From positions 11,732,486 to 11,796,485 of the forward strand of contig NC_042518.1 in NCBI RefSeq assembly GCF_900963305.1: a DNA stretch of 64,000 nucleotides. Reading direction: 5' to 3'. Under the pieces are notes generated by a model that worked only from the letters and a program-made list of their open reading frames with translations, was not told the DNA's origin and did not search any database. The translations under genes were made by a program, and so were the position numbers. The DNA is from Echeneis naucrates (taxonomy: Eukaryota > Chordata > Actinopteri > Carangiformes > Echeneidae). Position 1 is the first letter of the stretch, and each line of letters opens with the position of its first letter. Shown here piece by piece: positions 53,832 through 64,000 of this stretch.

Positions 53832-56058
53832 TCAGTCTTTCCAGTCTTTCTTGATAGTGAGGCTCCAGTCCCAGGAGAGATGATCGAATTTGTCATCATC
53901 AGTGAACTTGGACTTGATGTTGTAGGTGCCGCGAGCCAGCATCCCTTTGGGCGACTCCTCCATGGTGGTGAGGAACTCGTATTCCTCATTTGGTCTGGGC
54001 CCATAGCTACCAACCATGTAATCCGTCTTGTCAACTAGATATTACAGATGACAGGATAAGGAGTTGGAAGGAGTTTCTTAAAGGCAAATCCTCAATTCCA
54101 GATTTACTGCATGCATGCACATTTATAAAGCAGAGACGCTGCCTCGTATATTGAAAATTACCATAGGTGAGTAACTGTATGGAAACATCTACCAAAATGC
54201 ACTCCAGTGCAGAAACATGAACTCAACCAAGTCATCGATAAGTATGACAAACAGCTTTCAGACCAAACAGACAAGAAACAAGAAAGAACAGCTTGTCTGG
54301 CTCCATCCGAAGGCAACAAAATCCACAAATCCATAATCTAGACCAAATGTATTCAAATCTGTATAAGCACTGGAGTCTAAAAAGAGAATGAAGGAAGTTA
54401 CTGGTCCTAAGTCCCAAAAAATGTATCTGGTACATAATCCTTAGTTAACCACAATATCCAGATATATCAGATAGAACATGTTAATAGCATTGAAACAAAT
54501 GTGCAACTTTACCTTTGACTCCTTTTCTGAATGATTGCTGAATGTATTTCAGGCCTGAGACAATATCCTTGTTGACCTAGAAGAAGAAGCATGGTTCAGC
54601 TTGCTGAGCAGTTTCTCATGATAAATATAGTTCCGTTGAGCAGCAATAACATCCGCATGCCTACAACAGTTTTTGAAAACAAACAGATACGATGATCACA
54701 CTCTCTCACCTTGAAGTTGATCTTTATTCTGTATTCAACGCCCTCCTTCAGCACAAATGGGTTCTTCCTGAAACTATCCAAGTCACCTGGCAGGGAAAAG
54801 CAACACAGTAGGGGGGAAAAAGAGTCAGTGATACTGAATCCCAGCTAGCACAGGACTTCAAGTGAGGCCAGTTCAGAGTGACCACTGAGGGAGAAGAGGT
54901 CCCATCAGGAAATGGTTCATTAACCCACTTAAACACAAATCCACAATCCATCAATGATCTATATGTTCTCCAGCAACTCTCAGTGGGAAGACAAATGATG
55001 TCTAATTAACAGAATAATGATCCAGGAGGTCATTAGGTTCATATTAGCACACAAAGGGGAGTGGCCACTGTTCATAATTAATGTACTGTCGGGGTTCAGT
55101 TCACGTGAAAAATCCGTTGTGGTTTGTTCACATTCCGACCTGGAACTCTGCTCACCTTGTAGATCGAGGACCAGAGGCTGTGGTGCTGTCTCGCATACCA
55201 GAGTCATTCGTGTCACCTGGACATTGGGAGCAGTGGGATCTGAGAGAGGCAGAAAGGTCACAGAAATCAGACTCAGCTCTCAGAGGATCACAGACTGACT
55301 TTACTATTAAATTTCACCATTTGGCTTTCTGTTATTGTTTTCTTTAAGTCCAAAAATCTCATTAATAATTTATTTTATGAGCAAAAAACTATTTGATGTA
55401 AATGGTGATACTCGTATCCTCTGTTGCACTGGCACTAATCTACTGCATGACGCATCAAGCTCTACTTTTCTAAGCATTACTTCAAACATTTAATTAGAAT
55501 TTAAAACAAACAATGACATTATAATACAGTGTATATATATAATACAAGGCAAGAAAAGAATTTACTGTCATTTGGTGTGAAAATTCTTACTCAACACTTA
55601 GTGCAACTGAATTGTTGTCACAACAAACAACTGGTTTGATTCGCTGCACTATTGGTAGAGCAAATACAGAGAGCAGCGGCCTCACCTGCATTTGGAAACA
55701 ATGTTTTGGCTGGACACACACACACACACACTTAAAGATTACAAGCTGTGATTCACTGAATGAAACCAAATTGGGAGCAGATAAGCAGTGTGAGTGCGAG
55801 TGTGGTTAGCTGCTGGTTTTGCATTTGTTTTAGAAGACCACGGGAATTATTTGACAGCAACCACTGACCTGCAACCACACTAGTGTTCCCCAGCAGCGCC
55901 TCCTTGTACTTCCGCAGGCTCTCATCATCTTTGTCCAGCTCCTGGATCTCCTGTAAGCTCTTCTGGGCAGGAGGTTTGTAGTTGACTGCGCTATCACACT
56001 CTTCGTTGGCAGCTGCCAATTCTGCCAGCTGCTCTGCTGTGGGTTCCTGCTCTGCCAT
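53832..56058 (-). CDS. arhgdia: Rho GDP-dissociation inhibitor 1
   Basis: Holds prenylated Rho, Rac and Cdc42 in the cytosol in inactive form and extracts them from membranes. Coding exons on the minus strand are 56058-55869, 55239-55156, 54786-54710, 54576-54513 and 54034-53832, giving 205 residues (human 204). The N-terminal regulatory arm starts [20 protein letters not shown] and contains [10 protein letters not shown] and [17 protein letters not shown]. The Ig-like domain that holds the lipid tail starts near residue 67 and includes [47 protein letters not shown] and the end LTIKKDWKD. The start codon has a strong context (GCACCATGG) just after an acceptor. A noncoding first exon lies about 6.3 kb upstream. 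Confidence 0.97.
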
Positions 56059-59000
56059 GGTGCTGAACTCTGAAGGAAGGTGACAGCAGAGAGGCCCGGT
56101 TAGAGGACAAGAAAAACTTGCATGGCGATGTGAAGCAGTTGTTCGTGGATACAGTGGAACCAACAGTTTGCTTAATTTAAACTTAAAGTTTAATGTGCAA
56201 CCTTTTTTTTCTAAAATGTTCACCACAAACTCAATATGGAATACAATGATCAACATTATTTTTAGCAAGAAAGAAGACGGTTTTACTTTGCTTTTGTTCG
56301 ATTTGAGCATTGGTGTAAGATTACACTTGTGTACACAGAAGTGCACAATTGTACACGCTGGCTGAGATGAGAGCCAGGAGATAGGACACGCTGGCCCTCA
56401 GTCCTCTGTTGTGCCGCAAGTTTCTCTGAAGCCACAGCAGAAACGTACACAATGGGGTGGTGGTCTGTTCTCTACCATGAACTATTTCAGCACACAGACT
56501 GCTGAGGAAAAGCAGTGCTAATACGAATATTTACGCCCAGCTGCACTGTCATACCAGTCACTACTCATTAGAAGCAAAGACACTGATTCTGAGCAGGGAG
56601 CAGCACATTAGGATAGAACAAAGAGCTGCTTGGAGTAAGATAGACACTGCAACTGTTGATTGGAAAACACTTCCAATAACATCTGGTGCACAGATGTTGG
56701 CTGAAGCCCAACTGATCGACACCTACAAAAGCCAAGGGGCAGCTGGATGATGACATGCTCATAACGCTCATTCTGGGCGAGCTGCTCTTTCCCTGCAGAT
56801 CTCAGAACTAACAGCACAGATTAGTCGAACTGTTGGCACCGTCTTCATAGCTACCAAAATACAAAGCATGTGCTACGGCGTTTATAGTTTTGATGCAGAC
56901 AAAAGCACGCTTGATTTTTTGTCACAGAGAAAAATAGTTAATTCAGCTGCCAAGCAGCTAAGCTTTCAAACCTCCCTTCCTAAATGTTTGCAACATTTGC
57001 ATGTTGAAAGTACTCTGCTTCCTGTATTTGAGAGAACCAGTATGCCAAAGTCAACGATTTATAAAACTACACTGTCAATGCTTCGAAGAATTAGTAATGG
57101 GAAGATAATTTTTGTGAGCATTCTCTCTCTTGTGATATTATGTAGAGGGCAAAAAAACAAACCAAGGACCACGAAACATCCTTGCTTAAATTCTGATGAT
57201 GTAATCAAATTTGAAAATACTGAAAATATTACCACCCAGAAGTGAAAAAAGAAGATAACTGCATAAACCCAATTAAGACAAAACTGGTTTAAAGATACCA
57301 TAAATAATCTTTCTCTGTTACTTGTTTTTTTTTTTTTGCAAATCAGTGTTATCATTGGAGTGAAGGTCTTTACAAAAACAAGCCAACAAATCTGACAAAT
57401 GCAAACACAAAGGGAAACCACCACATGACAAATGATCCTAACTGATGGCACTAAATAAAACAAACGCAACACACACTATTTACAGTCTGACTAATCAGAA
57501 TAAATCACAATACTGCAAAAAGAATCAAAACCCAGTCTGGTTTGCGGCCCTGCCATTCTGTCAAACTCTCTTCTTGGCTCTATTATGCCTATATACAGAT
57601 ATCAGTCAGGCAGGAACTGAAAATGCAGCAACATTTTTTATTTATTTTAAATAGGGCCTGTGTTCCCATAAAAGCACAAATTCCTTTTTTACTTTAGCAT
57701 GTCAGCTATTTTTATTTTTTTTTTCTTATCAGACAGAGTTTAATGAGAGACTCCTTGTTACAGAGAGACGCCACCAGATAACACATTTATGTTTTTCTTG
57801 TATTAAGGAACAGGTTCGTTTTTTTCAGCTTCCTCTACTTGCCTCTTGCTGTACAAGTGCTCAACCACCATGGGCTGTACTTTTAATTAGAGGAAGTTGC
57901 TGGGTCAAATGCGGGCAATGCGTTTCTCCACTGCAGCTTAGGTACAAGATCAGACTGTCTGAAGACACAAAGGTGGATGCAGTCAGCTTCCACTACATTA
58001 AACTTGAATGAAGAACTGTAGGAGGATTGGACAGAAATATGTGCGCAGATCAAATGTGCAGCATTTCAGAGAACCTATTACTTAATTACCTGATTATTTT
58101 ATTACGGGATTGTAACTATTCTGATCATCAATCATGTCTGTTTGAAGACAAAATGTCTCTGGTTTTAGTTTTTTTTTTTTATGTGATTATTATTTGTTTT
58201 GAACTCTTGCTTTGGAAATAAGACACTGGACGAGATAATGTTGGGCTCTGGAGCTTTGTAATTCTTCAGATAAAAATTTTGCCAATTTTAGATTTAATTT
58301 AGGCAAGGCTCCTGTGTGGCTTTTTGCATTTGGATATAATGTAATATAATGTATAATGTAATATTTCAAAACTTGAAGTAGGATTGAAGATAAAATAACA
58401 AAAAAGTAGCAGACCTATTCGTAGAGTCCTTTGACTCCACGAATGCATTACATTCATAGCTTAGTGTGCACGTGCCTGTAAATCTTCTGTCATAGTCTTT
58501 CACTGCACATCTCGACATAAGCACCAAAACATTTAAATGCATCTGTTTCTGAGCATGTTATACAATATTTACACAGTCAAATCACTCACAGGTCTGGTTT
58601 TAACCCAGTATGAAATAGTTCATTCAGCAAATTAAAGTTTGACATACTTCGTAAAATAATTAGTTTTAACAATATTGACATCAACACTGTCATTGTGACA
58701 CATTCCTTCGAGATAACGCTACTCAAACAATACAAGCTGTGGATAACTGGCTGCATACTAAGCGGTCGGTGCCAGGGCCTGTTAGGAGACAGCCCAGAGG
58801 TCATGGGATCATACAAAGGAACACTGGATGTGCTGTTAAACTTCACCTCCTCAGTATCCAAACCTGCAGTCCTGTGTGCTGCACTCATAATGTGTTTGCT
58901 TGACTGGACTAAGCAGCAGCAGTTTTACAAACACAACAAGCCTGGCAGCAGCTAAAACTCCAGATTAGGTCTGTTCCTTAGCAACAAAATTGATTGTGGA

Positions 59001-62000
59001 GATTATGGAAAGTGGGATTATAGCTAATGAGGTGGTCAGGGACTGGAGAGGAAAGTGTTTGGAGGTGTCACATTAAGAGGATTTTCTTGACAGGAGTCAT
59101 TAGTGCCACTGAGAAGTTAGAAGATAATAATCAGTAAACTCAAAGAGGACCAGGAAATCCTTTTGGGATGATACAAACCTTATTAATTGGAGCGCAGGGG
59201 TGTGTGTGTGAGAGAAACATAAAATCTAAATCTAGGTGTTTTGTACAACTCAGTCAACTTTCGTAATGAAATAACAAAAGCACTACAGCTGGTGACTCAT
59301 AACTTGGATTGCTGTGACTAGGAACAAAGTCCACAGAGACAAAAAGAGACCATAAATATTCCTTCTTTAAAAGTTAAAAATGGCAGCCTCTGAGAAGTGA
59401 CATTTAGCTTTTGGATTTAGTGCTCTATTGAAAATGTCACTCACAGATCTCTAGCAGCTTTGATCTTTCTCTGTTCGCGGCCTCCCTCATGCAACACCCC
59501 GCCTGCAAGAGACCTTTGGATATTTCCCATGTAGCCATACCATTTCTCAACACTTCTCTTTCTTCTTTATCACTTCTTCTTGGTCATTTTAGCAGCTTGT
59601 CAAATTGTGGGGTCAACAATCAGATTTGCTGCAAGTAACAATTAATTAATATAAATGATTTTTATTTTTCTAAATAAATAAGCTTAACAAGCATTTTATA
59701 CAACATTGTAAATGTATCTGAAGCATTTTACACTGAGCATTTCTGACCTTCTTTTAAACTTTTTTTTTTTTTTTTAAATCCATAAAAGCTCAACGGAACT
59801 TAATGACTATGAAATCAGCAACTGATATTCATCAAACTCTTGCATGCAGATCAGCACCAGCAGCGGTTTGATTTATTATTTCTACCTTCCGCTAAGTGCT
59901 GCTTTCAGGTTTGTCACATGAGTTGTGCAAAATGCAACATTAGCTGCAAATACTTAAGCTGTGACAAGCAATAACTCTGTAACTAACTAGAGCAAACACA
60001 ATTTGCAAAATATTGATACCATTTTTTAAATTGTATATCTGAAATGCTACTATGGTCCTAGATTCTGTTATATAGTGCAAACTTCCTTTTTTGGGCAAGT
60101 GCTTCATGACTCATATCCTTTAGAGCAATAAACCACATGCTGCAGCGCTGTGGAACAACCCATTTTCTAAATGTTCTACCCTGAAGGCTAAACCAGCACA
60201 ACTGCTTTTCACAAATGGCGAAAAGACACTAGCACTGGCTAGATGTTATGCCAGTAGATAAAATCATGATGGGTCCCACCAAGTTGTGGACAGTACAACA
60301 CATAAAAGCTTTGAGGAAGTGTTGCACCCAGAGCTCTTAGCAGAGCTGATGTAATACAGAGGAAACCAACCTCAACAAAAACACACAAGGGGGTAGAAAA
60401 AAAAATGCAATGAGATTAAAAGTAGAAATGGAACATGCTGTAAAAAGTTTGCAAAAACTGATTCTGCAAAAATCTATTGGGATGTTAACATCCAAAATAA
60501 CTTTTACAAGATGATCTTAAATAGTCATTTTTTTTAGAACTACAGATGTACACAAGATTAATCTGATCCATTTAGAAAATGAACAGCTAAGAGAGGTGGC
60601 TATGTGAGACAGAAACAAAACGTGCTTCTATCCCAGGAAGGACCAGAACAAATAGGAGGCTTTAAAAATAGCCAGTGAGAAATCCCTGCAGGAAGCCATG
60701 AGTGAATGGGATAGCCAAGGTGCCAGCTGAAAGGTCAGGGCTTATTCTCCTGCTCTACTCAGCTCTCTCAGCGTCATGCCCAGATTCAGTCTTCCTCCCT
60801 GGGAAACAGCCTTTGGTCAAAATGACCGAGTTGACAGAATGCAGGATCGCAGCTGTTTATTTGTCTTCTTAAAGAAGAGTACCAGTTCGATGCCATTTAA
60901 TAGATGGTAATTCAACAAAATTACTGTTTAAAAAGCTTAATTCTGTAGTCAAGAAAAAAGTGTGGAATTTAATATTTGTAGTTTTCATAAACATTTCAAA
61001 TTACTAAAGACAATCACTTCTATGAGGAGGTGCTTCGAAAAGACCACCACTGAGGCTGCGGAAAGCCATGTTGTACCTGAGGTGGACCAGGGAATGTGAG
61101 ATTGAAAGATTACTCATGACTATCTGAAACAGGTCTATGTGCAGAGCAACTGAGCAAGATATCTGCACATGTTCCCCTGTTAGACTGAACTAAAATGGGC
61201 ATGATTTGTCCCGGAAGACTTATAAAGCTAACTCAAAAGCACACACAGACGGGAAGGTTTGCCTCACAAAATATTTTTATGCCATGAAGTAGACAAAAAA
61301 CAAACAAAAATCACAGACATTGTGAATATCTAAATGAAGAATTTAGAATGAACTTCACTTCATTTGGGATGCATACACCTTAGGTGCAGTTCGAACATGT
61401 TTAAGTTTATGGCACTGAATAACATGATGATCATTTAGTGGTTAAATCAAACTACTAAGGTCAAAAGAAACTGCACAATCCACGACACTCAGTCGTTGCT
61501 GCAAAGCTGCAGGTTCTTGGGATTAGATGAAGACTGAGACAGCTCTGATGAGCATGCATCATCTGAAAAGTTTTCCAACTCGTCTAAAGGTGCAGGCCAT
61601 TTCTCAGACAGGAAGACCAAGCTCATAAAGAAATCACTTGTCAGCCATACTGCGGAACACCTGGTTAAACTAACAAAAGTGGGTGTCACTGGAAGCGAGT
61701 TTGATTTCACTAAATGTGATCACAGTGCACCTGACTAGGGGAGGCAAACGCCAACATGGAGGCCAACCATTTAGGTGTGGACCCCCAGGGGCTAATTCAA
61801 ATTAAAAGAGGGACGAGTTCCAGGAAGTGACAGAAAATGTTCCTCTTCCACCACATGACAGACTGGTCAGTCTCTCTCACACTTTGGACTAAATCACCCG
61901 GGCTGTTACTGCTATGATCCAGAGGTTAGTGCATTCATGGGAACAAATGAATACAACGGCTGACATTATTGTTACCTAACGGCCAACAATGTCAGCAAAG

Positions 62001-62330
62001 GCCAGCAACACCCGGAAATGAACAACTAACTAAGTTCGAGCTGCCGCCAAATGAGCTTTAGTACTAAAATGAAGGCGTGCTAGAGCGTAAAAGTGCGTTA
62101 TCGGCCGGGAAAATCTACAAATACCCGGCTACAGCCTGACCACAGGAAGTGGCTCTTTGGTAGAGAAAATGCTCCTTTCCGTAATTCACTTTCTCGGCTT
62201 TAATTTAGCTCAGATTGAATCGATAAAAGGTCAAATGCGTGCTAAAATGACCGTGCTGTCTAGTTGCGAGTTGCTCGTCAGTTAAAAAGGGATTATGAGA
62301 GAAGTTTTTCCGTGTTTGTTGAACTCTTAC
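56059..62330 (-). other. arhgdia first intron
   Basis: The acceptor CCTTCAG lies about 10 bases upstream of the start codon and the donor is at 62330. This 6.3-kb stretch is AT-rich. I see no convincing exon, RNA gene or intact mobile element. T-rich runs lie near 57320, 58170 and 59761-59776. An open frame of 100 codons on the minus strand at 58586-58888 has a mildly protein-like start but no family likeness. Confidence 0.6.
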
Positions 62331-62470
62331 CGTTATCCGACTGCTGAGCTGGGAGGTCTGCTGTGAGCGGGGCTGAGGGCTGCTCAAGTGAAGCTGAGCA
62401 GGAAAATCTGAGGCGACGGCTGCTGACACCCGTCCGCATCCGGCCCGACGCCTTCAAAATAAAAGCATGG
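62331..62470 (-). promoter_or_regulatory. arhgdia noncoding exon 1 and promoter region
   Basis: A CpG-rich block on the minus strand ends in a clean donor (GATAACG then GTAAGAG) at 62331. It has no frame leading into the arhgdia coding exon, which carries its own start, so I take it as 5' UTR. The upstream limit is only approximate. Confidence 0.6.
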
Positions 62471-63871
62471 CTTCCAGCGGCGTGGGGTCCTGGCAACGAT
62501 TTTCTAGCCCAGACTCACTGAAATTAACTCAGATAACCCCATTAGCTACCTAATTAAATTAATACATTCCAGAGAAACTCTATTTCTTACTCCATTACAG
62601 TTATTTAGATTACATTAGTTGTTTATTATCAGATTCATTCAATCTAAAGAACGTGGCTTGCTAATACACTGCACTTCCTTCCTTTTACTTTTTCCTCTAC
62701 TCACAAATTATGTATCGAGTAACAAAGTATGTGAAAGTGACCAAGCATGCATGTTGCTTGGCGTAAAAATTGGATACCAGATTACTGCCGATCAGCTGTT
62801 TCAGATATTTTAACCTACCAGAACACATAACTATGTAACGACTCACACAAAATATAAAACTAGTATTTCACGAACAAACGGAAGTGGTTAACTGACTGCT
62901 GAGCTGGGAGGTAAAGCCCTGACTTTAAGGCACTTCCGGGAACATTTGCATTCGAAGTGTGCGGGCATGCAATCTGCACTTTTACTCATAAATTGTTACC
63001 TGGATCAGTCGAGACAAAGTTTGCTCATTTTTTTATTCATTTGCTTTTTACCATACTAGACAACCTCATATTTTATAAACAGGAACATAAATTTTTGTGG
63101 ACCGGTGAATCCAAGCCGAAGGCGTGGCAAGCATGCACAAGCACAGTGCATTTCAAGCCAGCAGCTTCTGAAGGTAAAGTTGACATTAGTTAAGACCATA
63201 TATGGTGTCCGCTGATTTGGCTGAAGATAGTGCCATCTAGTGGTTAGACGGTCGGGGTGTAGTTAGAAATCAAGTTTGATGGAGGGCAGGAATTTTTCAT
63301 TGAGAATGCCACAGCAAGATTCTGTGGGATACCCAGTAATATAATACATACCCTACAGCAGTAATATACACTACTAATCAACCCCCAGCAAATCTCTAAG
63401 CCCCCCTCATACTAAAACATCAGCTATAAACTATTTTGTCTGAGGATTCCTGGGTAGGTTTTAGATGGAGGGAGTTGTGTTACTTAAAATTAGTTTTTTT
63501 TTTTTTTAAACTGGTATGAAGTTTTACTGGACAGCTTTTCTAAAAATCCAGATGGATGAGTAGGTGCATGGACATTGAAACAAACAGCATTTGGTTAATA
63601 TGCACTGCAGGTTTTATTAACAAGCCTCAGTTACTACAGGGTAGAGGAAAGAACTGGGAAATCCCAATTCACATTAACCTACAGTCAAAACCATTTTCAT
63701 CAAAAAAAAGAAAAAAAAAAACACTGGTAAAAAACACTTTGGAGCATTTAAAAGAAGTTGGAACAATAATTTCAATCACATCAGAAGACAGAACCAAGTG
63801 TAAAATACTCTGCACATCTGACAACCACCTTGTGCAGACAAGGGACAAAAACCCCAATTGAGCTTCATATC
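62471..63871. other. arhgdia upstream flank and alyref 3' UTR
   Basis: From the right, the alyref 3' UTR probably ends near 63.6 kb, where the minus strand carries AATAAA (63618-63613), giving a 3' UTR of about 270 bp. The rest is intergenic with no exon seen. An A-rich run lies at about 63702-63721. Confidence 0.6.
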
Positions 63872-64000
63872 TTAACTGGTGTCCATCTGTGAAAACACAA
63901 TAGGAGCAAATTAGGCAGCTGTCAAAACAACAGTGATCAATTGGTGACAGTTACCATATTTACTGCTGAACATACCCTGGCATTATAGGCATCTAACTGG
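63872..64000 (-). CDS. alyref: ALY/REF mRNA export factor, last two coding exons (partial)
   Basis: On the minus strand, entering at the right edge, the sequence reads QLDAYNAR and then a donor (AGG then GTATGT) at 63976. After an 89-bp intron and the acceptor TTTTCACAG, the final coding exon (63886-63872) encodes only MDTS and a stop. Human ALYREF ends LDAQLDAYNARMDTS, an exact match over this span. This C-terminal peptide is the conserved box that binds the helicase DDX39B (UAP56) during recruitment to mRNA. The RRM and the rest of the gene lie outside the window. Human ALYREF is also next to ARHGDIA, which supports the call. Confidence 0.9.

Noticed and set aside
58586-58888. Minus-strand frame of 100 codons in the arhgdia intron
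   Set aside because: The first part looks mildly protein-like but has no splice sites in phase with arhgdia and no family likeness.
63556-63861. Plus-strand frame of 101 codons at the right end
   Set aside because: It is antisense to the alyref 3' UTR, which the LDAYNAR-MDTS exons identify.

Overview
This window is vertebrate nuclear DNA, almost certainly from a teleost fish and probably a percomorph. The genes have many small exons with GT-AG introns, several introns hold Tc1-like and other short inverted-repeat DNA elements of the kind common in fish, and the proteins are close to human orthologues but not identical. I inferred all exon boundaries by eye from reading frame, splice dinucleotides and family similarity. 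Nothing was computed or searched.

Layout from left to right. Positions 1-5379 hold no gene I can name, apart from one orphan open exon on the minus strand (2270-2466) and the probable 3' UTR of xylt2. xylt2 (xylosyltransferase 2, minus strand) runs from its start codon at 18059 to its stop at 5380 in 11 coding exons. About 1.9 kb away and divergent, a plus-strand gene (19928-25413) encodes a small single-pass membrane protein with PPxY-type motifs. Next is a plus-strand gene for a 399-residue SPRY (B30.2) protein with an unfamiliar N-terminal region and two 27-nt microexons (28884-31643). recql5 (plus, 33089-44088, 19 coding exons) follows, and its large seventh intron contains the tiny gene smim5 on the opposite strand (37928-38211). 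cdr2l (plus, 46086-51378) and arhgdia (minus, 53832-56058, with an upstream noncoding exon near 62.4 kb) are tail to tail. The right edge holds the last two coding exons of alyref (minus).

The genes do not form a single pathway. xylt2 starts glycosaminoglycan chains in the Golgi. recql5 is a nuclear helicase tied to PCNA and RNA polymerase II. cdr2l is a coiled-coil protein. arhgdia is the Rho GTPase dissociation inhibitor. alyref is an mRNA export adaptor. The order is informative: from established knowledge, human RECQL5, SMIM5, CDR2L, ARHGDIA and ALYREF lie on 17q25 and XYLT2 lies on 17q21, so this window is a compressed and rearranged version of human chromosome 17 gene content. Antisense nesting of smim5 in recql5 and adjacency of arhgdia with alyref are also found in human.

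I found no clear undescribed molecular system. The best candidates for new biology are the SPRY protein with its paired microexons, the PPxY membrane protein, the overlapping upstream reading frames of xylt2, and the orphan exon at the left edge.
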